From: Lunularia cruciata
Taxonomy: Eukaryota; Streptophyta; Marchantiopsida; Lunulariales; Lunulariaceae
Direction of reading: 5' to 3'
NCBI GenBank assembly: GCA_948567375.1
Contig: OX419756.1
Span: 27,604,333-27,668,332, forward strand
Length of the DNA: 64,000 bases
Both the position numbers and the translations under genes were made by a program. Shown here in pieces: positions 37,201 through 45,708 of this stretch. How positions within the stretch are numbered: position 1 is the stretch's first letter; every line of letters starts with the position of its first letter. Below the pieces are notes generated by a model, which did no database searches, was not told the DNA's origin, and was given only the letters and a program-made list of their open reading frames with translations.

Positions 37201-39445
37201 AATTTAACATTTTATATTTTTCAAATTCGTTTAAATAGCTGTTATCAATTTCAAGTTGTTTACTCCTTTAGATATATGTTGTTCTCGATTTGTTGCAATA
37301 TGCCTTTGCTTCAGGTTACATTTGATGCATTCTACTTTGATAAGAACCAAGCTTCCTACTCTTTGAAGTGCAAGGTCTATCACTCCCTCTTATCTCTGAT
37401 GTATCAGACATCACTACTGCAATACTAGACCTCTCTCTTTGTATCACAGCTCACAAGCATCAAGTAGGTTCTCTCACGCAGCACTAGTAGCCTCTAGTAC
37501 TGAGATATCAAAAGACAATCTTGAGATGATGTTAGGCAACTCAGGACTTCACGAAATGCAAGGAAGAGGTGTTGGGAATCACCCTTGTTGAAGAACTGAC
37601 TGAAACAGGAGTAGAAAGCACTCTTATATACACTTCAGTAAACCCTAGGGGGTTGCTTTGCTTAACCCTAATTAGGGCTGCGCCCCTCTTTACTCTAAGT
37701 AGAAGATATTTGGCAGGGCTTCTAGAGGATTCTAACAAAACCTTAAAATCAAAAAAAGTCTCTAAACTAGAGATTAACTAAACTAACATACTTTATGGAT
37801 TTATCACTATGCTTGCATTGTGCATAAAGTATATCTTGGTTACCGATCATATGCATTTAATGAGTTCTGGATCACCCGTTCCTAGAACGGCTTCTGCTGT
37901 CATCTACCTATATCCTGTCCTGTCCCAGATCTCCCGTTCATTGAACGGCTTCCGTTCTCATCTCTCATATCCTGTCCTGTTCTCACCAATACTCATCCAC
38001 TCCTCCCCCTCTTTGCTCCACTCCTTCCAACCCGATGTTCGCCCGCTTCATAGTTTCATATGCCATTCTCTTTCTTCTAACTCTCGGTCTGCCTGACTCA
38101 CGGTTCTTCCACGACTTTCGACCTCAAGGCCTCGACAGGATTCCTGACTTCAGATCTTCTTAATTTTTCTCGTTGGGCTCGTTAGGTTGTCAATTCCGCG
38201 TCGTTTTTATTTCTATACATGCACTGTTTATCTGTTACCGATTATACAATGCATGCTACTTGTATGCAGGTGTTGCTCCTTAAATGTTTCTAGGTTGTGT
38301 TTACTTCTGCTTACATTCGATCAGTTGTATCCATTTCATCTCCTTTCCTGGTTTTATACTAATTTCGACTTGCACATTTTTTTTTATACATTCCTTATCA
38401 TGCATCTCATTTGCATTCAATGAGTTCTGGATCTCCCGTTCTGGGAACGGCTTCTGTTCTCGTATACCAATATATTTCTCGACCAACACTATTTTCCCTT
38501 CTTTCTCTATTTTGTGGTTTCGTTTTGCTTTGGGATGCATGCTTCCTTCATTACATGCTCAGTACTGGTCTAGATACTGAACGCCATATTATGTTGATGA
38601 TATATATCAGTTCTTGATTCTGCATAGATTTGCGACGTGTGTTCGTGTCAATTCCTATGTGTTTGGACTTGCATGCACTTACTTGCTTAGTGCTCTGCAT
38701 GTCTTCATTTTGCATCAGTTCTGTCCTAAGCGGGTGTGGATCCCCGGTTCTACGAACGGCTTCTGCTCTCATACTCACATATGTGTCGCTCAAGCAGGTG
38801 CGATTATGTTCGGGGATACCCTACTACCGGCAGAGTGCAAACAGCTCGTTGAGCATCTGAAACAGACATCTCTATGTTTCCAGGTAACCCCCCCAAGTCA
38901 TAAAGTATGAGCAATTCTCCAGTTTTTACCTAGAGAAAACAGATTAGCTGATTTTTTAATATACTCAATTATAAGGTTAAGCATTAGAAATAGATATCAT
39001 AATGCTCTCAGATTAACCTTCTTGCTGAAAATGATTAGTTTTCTACTTTTCACCTCGTTAAAAATTATATCACGTAGTTCGTGAAGGTACGCGTCACCGA
39101 CTTCCTTTGGGAAGCAAAGATTGTGGAATGTCTGCACACATTCGGCTTCGTTAACCTCTTTTAACAACATTTATTTATGCAATGACTGAGTCTACCCGCT
39201 ATAAACATATCTGTCCTTTGTAGTGTGCACACGGTAGGCCGACCATGGTGCCTCTGGTGGATCTCAAGGCATTGCAGAAACGTCTGCATTTATCTCACAG
39301 CTCAGATGAAAACTGTAAGGGCTTGAATCAGCCAAGTGAAACGACGGCATCAACGTCGGAGTCTCCAGCTAAAGAGTGGCGTAAATTGCGTACGAACAAA
39401 ATTACTTTGGAAAGGTCGCGAGAACGACTAAAGCAAGCACACTAG
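22823..39445 (+). CDS. MLH3: MLH3, MutL homologue (about 23 exons)
   Basis: MLH3 partners MLH1 in the MutL-gamma nuclease that resolves meiotic crossovers. Exons: 22823-22981, 23185-23230, 23567-23614, 23948-24102, 24208-24265, 24813-24870, 25242-25328, 25478-25643, 25791-25806, 26362-26600, 26803-26881, 27013-28749, 29084-29139, 29292-29369, 29601-29795, 29936-29980, 30069-30125, 31988-32094, 32410-32455, 32596-32655, 32780-32852, 38798-38883, 39224-39445. They sum to 3873 nt, an exact multiple of three (1290 aa); plant MLH3 is about 1170. ATPase motifs: ELVCNSIDAGAT (41-52), DDNGCGI (about 67-73) and GFRGEAL (103-109). The linker (371-949) is mostly one exon. Endonuclease motif DQHAADERVRLEE lies at 1058-1070; ACR (1186-1188) and CAHGRP (1218-1223) are conserved C-terminal metal-site blocks. 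Least certain are the 12/13/14 boundaries and the exon 2 start (23179 or 23185). No lesion was seen. Confidence 0.93.
25791..25806 (+). other. MLH3: 16-nt microexon of MLH3 (exon 9)
   Basis: After GTGTTGCAG come sixteen bases AGTGTGCAGTTTCTAT and then a GT donor. They fit phase 0 in and phase 1 out. With exon 10 they give SVQFLYINRRYVHKTRIHKLL, matching the conserved QFLYVNxR...HKLL block of MLH3. Without them the block and the reading phase are both broken. Confidence 0.8.
30360..30600 (+). repeat. Dispersed hairpin repeat copy in MLH3 intron 17
   Basis: TCAGACATGGGTATGGAACG at about 30428 and ACTTAGTGGGTTCTGGATTC at about 30519 parallel the THO6 intron 1 copy in the same order and spacing class. 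A short GTCAGA microsatellite (about 30398-30420) precedes it. Confidence 0.6.
30850..31065 (+). repeat. Dispersed repeat segment shared with MLH3 intron 21
   Basis: ACTCGG...GGTACTGGC-like text at about 30888-30960, and ATGGCCGTCTTCTGCTTCCC with a later TCCATAGCGCTTG (about 30978-31045), match 36420-36500 and 36612-36680 in the same order. Confidence 0.6.
31560..31690 (+). repeat. Dispersed hairpin repeat copy in MLH3 intron 17
   Basis: It contains CTCTGGATAACCCGTTCCC followed by AAAACGGCTTCCGTTC. This is almost identical to 36712-36740. Confidence 0.6.
32978..33472 (-). mobile_element. Solo LTR, B-lineage relative, in MLH3 intron 21
   Basis: It starts TGATGAGAAC and ends CTAACA. Inside are CACGAAATGCAA, a GGTGTTGGGAATAACCCTTG-type stretch, GCAAACCCTAGGAGGTTGC and CTCTAGAGGAATCTAAC, in the order seen in the B and C LTRs. 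No matching target duplication was found. Confidence 0.8.
33676..34191 (+). mobile_element. Solo LTR inserted in reverse into another solo LTR
   Basis: Reading on the plus strand it runs from TCTTAG (mutated TGTTAG) to GTTCTCA, with ATTAGGGTTAAG telo-box text and a GTATATATGAG TATA box at about 33846. Exact 5-bp target duplications TACTC flank it (33671-33675 and 34192-34196). Confidence 0.8.
34204..34233. repeat. CT/GA microsatellite
   Basis: An uninterrupted run of about fifteen CT units within the decayed LTR. Confidence 0.9.
34900..35310 (+). repeat. Probable diverged copy of the intronic dispersed repeat
   Basis: Pyrimidine-rich text with TTTGCATCAGTTCTTGGATG, TCAGTCTTAAGTGGGTTTG and CGGCTTTCTC. 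It resembles 38600-38780 in order, but with low similarity. Confidence 0.35.
36390..36745 (+). repeat. Dispersed repeat with hairpin, MLH3 intron 21
   Basis: It shares ACTCGG...AAAGGTACTGGC, then ATGGCCATCTTCTGCTTCCC, TCCATAGCGCTTG and finally GGATAACCCGTTCCC with AAACAGCTTCTGCTCTCAT. The blocks are in the same order as 30880-31045 and 31576-31610 of intron 17. Confidence 0.6.
36747..37210 (-). mobile_element. Solo LTR, diverged B-lineage relative, in MLH3 intron 21
   Basis: It starts TGATGAGAACC and ends TTAACA. Internal signatures are TCTGATGTATCAGACATC, GGTGCTGGGAATGACCCTTG, AAACCCTAGAGGGTTGC and ACTAAACTAGAGATTAAC. Flanking bases do not form a duplication. Confidence 0.82.
37338..37788 (-). 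mobile_element. Solo LTR of the Copia B family in MLH3 intron 21
   Basis: 451 bp, nearly identical to the LTRs of element B. It begins TGATAAGAACC, ends CTAACA and is flanked by exact 5-bp duplications TACTT (37333-37337 and 37789-37793). A TATATA box (37625-37630) and telo-box motifs AAACCCTA/TTAACCCTAA lie inside. It points against MLH3 transcription. Confidence 0.95.
37855..37975 (+). repeat. Two hairpin-repeat cores in MLH3 intron 21
   Basis: GAGTTCTGGATCACCCGTTC with CTAGAACGGCTTCTGCTGTC, and shortly after GATCTCCCGTTC with ATTGAACGGCTTCCGTTCTC. CCGTTC and GAACGG are exact inverted repeats in both. Confidence 0.7.
38210..38465 (+). repeat. Dispersed hairpin repeat copy in MLH3 intron 21
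   Basis: TATGCAGGTGTTGCTCCTTA, then ATTTGCATTCAATGAGTTC, then TGGATCTCCCGTTCTGG with GAACGGCTTCTGTTC. The order parallels the THO6 intron 1 copy (TTGCAGGTGCTACTTATGAA, then GGGTTCTGGATCCCC). Confidence 0.65.
38625..38790 (+). repeat. Dispersed hairpin repeat copy next to MLH3 exon 22
   Basis: GTGGATCCCCGGTTCTAC with GAACGGCTTCTGCTCTCAT ends about 20 bp before the acceptor of exon 22. It therefore forms part of the 3' splice-site region. Confidence 0.65.
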
Positions 39446-39695
39446 GAGTCACCATATTTCTGCAAAGAGGTTTAACTTGTACATTAGTAACATTCTTCAT
39501 CTGTAAGCAACCTTAGTTGATTACCGTTGCAGCATAGTGGTATAATCAAAGTTCTGACTGCGGAATCGACAGAGATGTATCTATGTACAGACACTGATCA
39601 ATTTAATACACAACGAGCTCAAACAAAACATCACTTTGCATAGTGTGTTCATCACTGAGTTCAGTTGTTATAGTTCTATGGCTCATATGCACTTG
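39446..39695. other. MLH3 downstream region (probable 3' UTR)
   Basis: About 250 bp between the MLH3 stop codon and the first LTR of the transposon nest. No other feature was seen. Confidence 0.6.
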
Positions 39696-39935
39696 GGTTA
39701 AATATGATGACGCGTTTTGTGCTTTGTGTTCATACGTTAAATTTGTGTTCACTATTACTGTTCAAACGTTAGACTACTTAAGGTAGCCAACGAGCATAAG
39801 TTATTTCAAATCAGTTAAGTCAGTTACCCAAGCATAGCTCTTGTTCCTCCCGAGTTTGCCCATGTACCTATGTAATCCCAATTCTGGAATTATCTATTGT
39901 TCTATCGATCCCTGTTTATATCACATTTTCTGACA
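39696..39935 (+). repeat. LTR of element D
   Basis: It is the reverse complement counterpart of the A LTRs: CGCGTTTTGTG at the start, ATGTACCTATGTAATCCCAA, then CTATCGATCCCTGTTTA and an end in TTCTGACA. TAGTATCAGAGC (39936-39947) follows as primer site. Confidence 0.8.
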
Positions 39936-40123
39936 TAGTATCAGAGCAGTAAGCATTAGATTTTATTTTTTTCTTTAGCTGCTAGGGGATGCCTTAGCAC
40001 TCAGTTTCGAAATTCTAAGAAGTTTAATCTTCTTACACGCTAGTGTATCTCCTTAGATTTTATTTTTTTCTTTAGCTGCTAGGGGATGCCTTAGAACTCA
40101 GTTTCGAAATTCTTAGAAGTTTA

Positions 40124-40368
40124 TGTGAAGAAAAATGTGATGTAAACAAGGGATCGATAGAACAACAGATAATCCCAGAAACTGGGATTATATAGGTAGG
40201 TACATGGGCAAGCTCGAGAGGAACAAGAGCTGTGCCAGGGTAACTGACTTAAAGTAACTTATGCACGTTAGCTACCTACAGAAGTCTAACGTCTGAACAG
40301 TAATATGTGAATAGTAATAGTGAACAGTAATCTAACGTAAAGCACAAAACGCTTCATTATATCTAACA
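40124..40368 (-). repeat. 3' LTR of element A
   Basis: It starts TGTGAAGAAAAATGTG and ends ATCTAACA. The polypurine tract (plus-strand CTCCCTCTTAATGG) adjoins it at 40369. GAACAGTAAT-type units recur at about 40290-40335. Confidence 0.88.
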
Positions 40369-41075
40369 CTCCCTCTTAATGGATGTTTTGTAATTGTCTA
40401 TTTTGTAATTGTCTATTATTACAATTCCTAGTGCATGACAAAACGTTGTATGCAATTCTCTAGTCAATCCTTTAGTAAAATTGTCTGCAGTATTATCTCT
40501 GGTGTCCACCCGTAAAACAGAAATCTCCTTGTTTTCCACCTTTTCTCTGACAAAGTGGAATCTGATGTCTATGTGCTTTGTTATCTCATGCTGCTTTGTT
40601 GGAGTAACAAGATCAATTCCGCTGTTGCTGTCACAGTACAGCTTCATTGTTTCTCAAGGAAAACCCAGGTCTCTTAACAAGCGCCTAAGCCATACTGCTT
40701 GAGTCGGTGCCTTTGACAAGGCCATGCATTCAGTTTCAGTGCTGGATAAAGAAACAGAAGCTTGCCTTTTGCTTGACCAACAGACAACTGCATTACAGAA
40801 GATAAAGCAGTATCCTCCTGTAGATCGTCTTGTGTCTTGTTCTCCTCCCCAATCTGAGTCGGAATACCCATGAATGGGAGTACTAGATGCACTGTAAGTT
40901 AGGCCCTGTGATAGTGTACCTTGAATGTACCGGGAAATCCTTTTGACAGCATTCCAATGGTTCAGGCCAGGGTTTGCCATATAGTTGGCAATTGAACTGA
41001 CAGCATAAGCCAGATCAAGCCTGGTGCTGACCATAGCCCGCGTCAAACTCCTCATTGCAGATTGGTAAGGTATTG
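40369..41075 (-). pseudogene. RNase H segment of element A (3' part of pol)
   Basis: It reads TIPYQSAMRSLTRAM, then NPGLNHWNAVKRISRYIQGT, GYSDSDWGGEQDTRRSTGGY, SSTETECMAL and, after a frame change, HIDIRFHFVREK. These are the catalytic Asp and Glu blocks of Copia RNase H. The reading frame continues into 46166-46349 once element B is removed. The end is shifted in frame, so the product would be defective. Confidence 0.85.
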
Positions 41076-41526
41076 TGATAAGAACCAAGCTTCCTACTCT
41101 TTGAAGTGCAAGGTCTATCACTCTCTCTTATCTCTGATGTATCAGACATCATTACTGCAATACTAGACCTCTCTCTTTGTATCACAGCTCGCAAGCATCA
41201 AGTAGGTTCTCTCACGCAGCACTAGTAGCCTCTAATACTGAGATATCAAAAGACAATCTTGAGATGATGTTAGGCAACTCAGGACTTCACGAAATGCAAG
41301 GAAGAGGTGTTGGGAATCACCCTTGTTGAAGAACTGACTGAAACAGGAGTAGAAAGCACTCTTATATACACTTCAGTAAACCCTAGGGGGTTGCTTTGCT
41401 TAACCCTAATTAGGGCTGCACCCCTCTTTACCCTAAGTAGAGGACATTTGGCAGGGCTTCTAGAGAATTCTAACAAAACCTTAAAGTCAAGAGAAGTCTC
41501 TAAACTAGAGATTAACTAAACTAACA
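41076..41526 (-). repeat. 3' LTR of element B
   Basis: TGATAAGAACC...CTAACA. It is followed by the plus-strand polypurine complement CTCCCACTTAATGAG. Confidence 0.95.
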
Positions 41527-41742
41527 CTCCCACTTAATGAGAGTTTAGGACTATTCCCATTTCTACTACACATTTTATGTGTTTATCTTTAGGTAATGCT
41601 TTTGTAAACACATCTGTTGTCATCTCCTGTGTAGGACAATAAACTAACTTCACAACATTCTCCTTTTCTTTCTCCTCTACAAATCTTCTTCTAATCTCAA
41701 TGTGCTTAGTCCTTGGGTGATGTACAGGATTTTTGCTGAGTG

Positions 41743-44700
41743 TTATACTTCATGTATTGTCACAGTACAATGTAGTAGGACTTTTTGCTCAAAACCCAGC
41801 TCCTTAAGAAGTCTCCTGTTCCAGATGACTTCTTGAGTAGCATTTGAGGCAGCCATAAATTCTGCCTCAGTAGTAGACAGTGCAACAAATGTTTGCTGTT
41901 TACTACGCCAACTGATTGCTCCACCACTAAGCATAACTACATATCCACTAGTTGATCTGCTGTTATCTGTGTCATCTCCCCAACTAGCATCTGTATATGC
42001 TTCAAGAGTAGGAGCAAGTATGTTACCTTGCCTTTTGTACTCCAAGAATGCATCTTGAGTACCCTTTAAGTACCTAAATACTCTCTTTATACCTTTCCAA
42101 TGTACTTGTGCAGGGTTGCTAGTATATCTAGCTAGTGCTCCCACTGCATAACATATATCTGGTCTTGTACAGACCATGATAAACATTAGAGAACCAAGAG
42201 CACTCTGATACAACACTTTGTCACAGAGATTCACCTCCCCATCTATGATTCTGCTGTGCTCCCACCCCAGATCAAGAGGTGTAGAGACAGGATTTGCCTC
42301 TGTCATCTGATACTTAGCTAGTATGGATCTCACATACTGTGGTTGGCTGATCCGGATCCATCCTGCTTCTCTGTCTCTGCTCACTTTGATTCCCAAAATG
42401 AGTTTTACAGGACCAAGGATAGTCATCTCAAAAACAGAGCACAAGAAATCTATCACTCCTTTGATAGATTCACTGTTCCCCAACAGTAACAGATCATCTA
42501 CATATACAGCTATGTATACATCATCTCTAGTATACACACTCATGTCAGAATCTGCTCGTTTGAAATCCTGCTCTCTCAAGTATGAGTCCAGTTTCTCATA
42601 CCAGGCTCTAGGAGCTTGCGTAAGGCCATATAAAGCCTTCTTAAGCAAGCATACTTTTCCTTTTCCTTTTCCTTCTGGAACATCCATGTAAATAGTCTCT
42701 CTCAAATCTCCATTGAGAAAGGCTGGTTTCACATCTAACTGCTCCTGTTCCCAATCTCTCTCTGCTGCAAGAGCTAGAACCATGCGAATAGATCCATACC
42801 TGGCAACTGGTGCAAAAGTTTCTGAATAATCTATTGATGCTTTTTGGTTGAAGCCCTTTGCAACAAGTCTTGCTTTGTACTTCATGATCTCATTCTCAGC
42901 TTCACGTTTGACCCTGAAAACCCATTTGCAGCCAATTGCTTTCCTACATGGTGGTAAATCAGCTAGTACCCATGTACCATTAGTCTGAAGAGACTTCTTC
43001 TCTTCTGCTATAGCCAACTCCCACTGACTTGAATCTAGTCTGAGCATAGCTTGCTGTAAAGTGTCTAGATCACAATCTTCATGACAGATGTAAGATTCAT
43101 CTAACATCTCTTCTGATAGAAGACCAAGTCTGTCAATAGGTTTTCTATCTCTCTGTGATCTTCTTGGCTCTGTGCCCAGAAGATTTATGCCGTCTCTTGA
43201 CATCTCTGGAGTCTCACTCAGAGATTCTGCATCTGCAGACTGCTTGTGGGAGTCACCTTCTGTAGTATCAGAATCAGAAACCACTGTCTGTTCAGGCCTT
43301 CTTTTGTACACCTTCAGACTCTCCTTTGGTGAACCATCAGCTTCAGGTAGAGATTGCTCTTCTGATGATTGATCTGAAAAACTGACTCTGCAGCTTGGGT
43401 AGATAGATTGATCAGGCTGATCAAACTGATCAGCTTGCTTCTGCAGCTCATCACTGTTCTCACTCCAAGTGCTCAATTCATCAAAGAGTACATCTCTACT
43501 TCTGATGATCTGTCCAGACTTAGGATTGTACAGAAGATATCCTTTCAGTCCCTCTTCATATCCTACAAAAAGCATTCTCTCAGCCTTCTTTGTGAACTTC
43601 CTCCTCTGCTCCTTGGAGATACGAACATAGGCAGGACATCCAAAGACTTTCAAAGCTGAAAGATTAGGTGTCTTACCACTCCAGCATTCTTCAGGAGTTT
43701 TTCCTTGCAATGCTATGGTACCACTGATATTTCTAAGAAAATTTGCAATGCTAATTGCAGCACCCCAAAACTTTCTCTCTAGCTTGGCATGTTGGAGCAT
43801 TGCCAATGCTTTGTCCCCCAGTGTCCTATTCAACCTTTCTGCAACTCCATTCTGTGCAGGACTGTCTCTTGCAGTACAGTCAAGGAGGATTCCTTTTTCT
43901 GACAGAAAAGAGAGGAATTCCTCATTCCTGTACTCTCTGCCTCCATCTGTTCTCAATTGCTTGACTTTCCTCCCAGTCTGCAACTCAGCCATGGCTACAA
44001 ACTTCTCGAATTTTTGTAGCACTTCATCCTTGCTTTTCATGAGATAGATAAAGCTCTTTCTACTGTTATCATCCACAAAGGAAATATAGTAGGCTGCTCC
44101 CCTCAATGACTTCTCAGTCATGTATCCCCATACATCAGAATGTATGACATCTAGAATACCAGAAGCTCTAGATGAAGATTTCTTGGGAATAGGAGCCTTG
44201 TGTGCCTTACCTTCTGCACACCCAATGCAGAACTCAAGTTTTCCTTTGGGGTCTAGTTTCAACCCATCCACTACCTTCTCTAAAGCAAATAGGTTTTGCA
44301 CTGACAAGTGCCCTAACCTCAAATGCCAGAGATGGATATCATTTTTGTTTTCTGCTACCAATGCAGAATCAGAACCATCAGCTTCCATCAACTTGAACAG
44401 CTTCCCTTTGGCAGTACCATACCCAAGGACTAGCTCTCCTTTCTTCAAAGTACATTGATTTTTGTTGCTTTCAAACAGAACATCCACACCATGCTCCATG
44501 AGGCTATGTACTGATATCAAGTTCTTGGTGTAATCTGGAACATACAGTACATTTTCCAAATAGCCTTTTTCAGAACATCCCATGAAGGCAATAGGAACTT
44601 TGCCTGTTCCTAACACTAGATTCAGAATCCTAGGTCCACAACGAACATTCTTGGGAATCTTCAGAGGTTGAAGAGTTGAGAACAGCTCCTTCTGATAACA

Positions 44701-45021
44701 GATATGAGAGGTGGCTCTTGAGTCCAAGAACCATCCAGAACCGTTTGAGGACAACCATGATTCTGCCAGCATTCCACAATCCAGCTCTTCTGCTGAGTAC
44801 CCCTCCTCATTGCTGACTATCTCATGGCACTCCTTTGAGTTGTAAGCTGAACTCCCAAACTTTCGTCCCTTTACTAGTTGATGTCTCTTGCCTACCATCT
44901 TCAGCTCTCGTTCTCTCCTTTGTCCTCTCTTGGGACATATGAGTGCAATATGACATTTCTCATGACAGAAATAACAAGTCCTATCATCAACACTACTAAC
45001 CCCTTTACCATAGTTACTCAC
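41743..45021 (-). CDS. Copia pol polyprotein of element B
   Basis: A frame of about 1090 codons. Domains in order: CCHC zinc knuckle CYFCHEKCHIALIC (about 16-29); protease FLDSRATSHIC (about 98-108), with Arg where DSGA is usual; integrase with WHLRLGHLS, FCIGCAEGK, IHSDVWG, LRTDGGREY and SPAQNGVAERLNR; reverse transcriptase with CKWVFRVK, YKARLVAKGFNQ, LDVKPAFLNGDL, ALYGL and the catalytic YVDDLL; RNase H with YTDASWGDD and STTEAEFMAA. The last 15 or so residues are out of frame relative to element C, whose sequence restores the family ending (LYCDN). Products act in virus-like particles to reverse-transcribe and insert the element. Confidence 0.93.
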   Translation of the reverse strand: MSNYGKGVSSVDDRTCYFCHEKCHIALICPKRGQRRERELKMVGKRHQLVKGRKFGSSAYNSKECHEIVSNEEGYSAEELDCGMLAESWLSSNGSGWFLDSRATSHICYQKELFSTLQPLKIPKNVRCGPRILNLVLGTGKVPIAFMGCSEKGYLENVLYVPDYTKNLISVHSLMEHGVDVLFESNKNQCTLKKGELVLGYGTAKGKLFKLMEADGSDSALVAENKNDIHLWHLRLGHLSVQNLFALEKVVDGLKLDPKGKLEFCIGCAEGKAHKAPIPKKSSSRASGILDVIHSDVWGYMTEKSLRGAAYYISFVDDNSRKSFIYLMKSKDEVLQKFEKFVAMAELQTGRKVKQLRTDGGREYRNEEFLSFLSEKGILLDCTARDSPAQNGVAERLNRTLGDKALAMLQHAKLERKFWGAAISIANFLRNISGTIALQGKTPEECWSGKTPNLSALKVFGCPAYVRISKEQRRKFTKKAERMLFVGYEEGLKGYLLYNPKSGQIIRSRDVLFDELSTWSENSDELQKQADQFDQPDQSIYPSCRVSFSDQSSEEQSLPEADGSPKESLKVYKRRPEQTVVSDSDTTEGDSHKQSADAESLSETPEMSRDGINLLGTEPRRSQRDRKPIDRLGLLSEEMLDESYICHEDCDLDTLQQAMLRLDSSQWELAIAEEKKSLQTNGTWVLADLPPCRKAIGCKWVFRVKREAENEIMKYKARLVAKGFNQKASIDYSETFAPVARYGSIRMVLALAAERDWEQEQLDVKPAFLNGDLRETIYMDVPEGKGKGKVCLLKKALYGLTQAPRAWYEKLDSYLREQDFKRADSDMSVYTRDDVYIAVYVDDLLLLGNSESIKGVIDFLCSVFEMTILGPVKLILGIKVSRDREAGWIRISQPQYVRSILAKYQMTEANPVSTPLDLGWEHSRIIDGEVNLCDKVLYQSALGSLMFIMVCTRPDICYAVGALARYTSNPAQVHWKGIKRVFRYLKGTQDAFLEYKRQGNILAPTLEAYTDASWGDDTDNSRSTSGYVVMLSGGAISWRSKQQTFVALSTTEAEFMAASNATQEVIWNRRLLKELGFEQKVLLHCTVTIHEV

Positions 45022-45680
45022 TCTGGTTTGCTCACTCTTCTATCTAGCACTCTTCTTGACTGAGAAGAAGCACTGAACAGAGCAGCATCTCCTTGCTCAT
45101 ATAACTTCAACCCTTTGTCTTTCCTGTATCTGCTAAACACCAGCAATTTGTGTATCACAAAATCCCATGTGACAGTTTCAACAGGTAAAACTTGCAGAGC
45201 TACTAGGACAGAGTCATAGCTTGAAGGAAGACTATCTAACAGATGATTGATCTCATACTTCTCTGTAAGTACAACCCCATCCTCCTTGATACACTTGAAA
45301 AGCTTTTGCAGTTTTGACAGATAACAGATGAAATCTTCACCTTCCTCCAATCTCAAGTTCTTTACTGTAGACCAGACTCGATAGGAGCTCTCCTGCTTCT
45401 CAACAGTGTAATAGTTCTTGATTTTCTCCCAAATCTCCCAACTCCAAACATAATTATCTACTAGGTCTCTAGCTGGCTTTTCCATAGCCCTCAGCAGAAA
45501 CCTCCTAGTAGTAGAGTGCTTGACTCTCTCCTCCTTGTTCGCCTCTAGCTCATCTATATCATGAGCTTCTAATGCAAACTCTAGACAATCATAACTGTCT
45601 AAGATAGTCTTCACATCCAAAGCCAAAGCTTTGTAGTTAGACTTCCCCAATTTCTCTATCTCTCTGAGTTCTCCTATCAA
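45018..45680 (-). CDS. Copia Gag of element B
   Basis: About 220 codons of the UBN2-type Copia Gag: KLGKSNYKALALDVKTILDS, then ATRRFLLRAMEKPARDLV-like text (about 57-77), ESSYRVWSTVKNLRLEEGED and LDSLPSSYDSVLVALQ. It forms the particle shell. It stops just where pol opens in another frame, at RRVSKPE. In element C ten extra bases at this point keep Gag and the zinc knuckle in one frame. Confidence 0.9.
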   Translation of the reverse strand: MIGELREIEKLGKSNYKALALDVKTILDSYDCLEFALEAHDIDELEANKEERVKHSTTRRFLLRAMEKPARDLVDNYVWSWEIWEKIKNYYTVEKQESSYRVWSTVKNLRLEEGEDFICYLSKLQKLFKCIKEDGVVLTEKYEINHLLDSLPSSYDSVLVALQVLPVETVTWDFVIHKLLVFSRYRKDKGLKLYEQGDAALFSASSQSRRVLDRRVSKPE

Positions 45681-45695
45681 CCCCAGTGGTGATCA

Positions 45696-45707
45696 TGGGC
45701 CCATAAC
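45696..45707 (-). other. Primer-binding site of element B, anticodon arm of initiator tRNA-Met
   Basis: The plus strand reads TGGGCCCATAAC, one base from the LTR boundary at 45709. The same text occurs in the anticodon arm of plant initiator tRNA-Met (from memory). No match to the tRNA 3' end is present. Confidence 0.7.
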
Positions 45708-45708
45708 T

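Noticed and set aside
42323-44458. Plus-strand frames across element B
   Set aside because: They mirror the intact minus-strand pol frame and show no motifs of their own.
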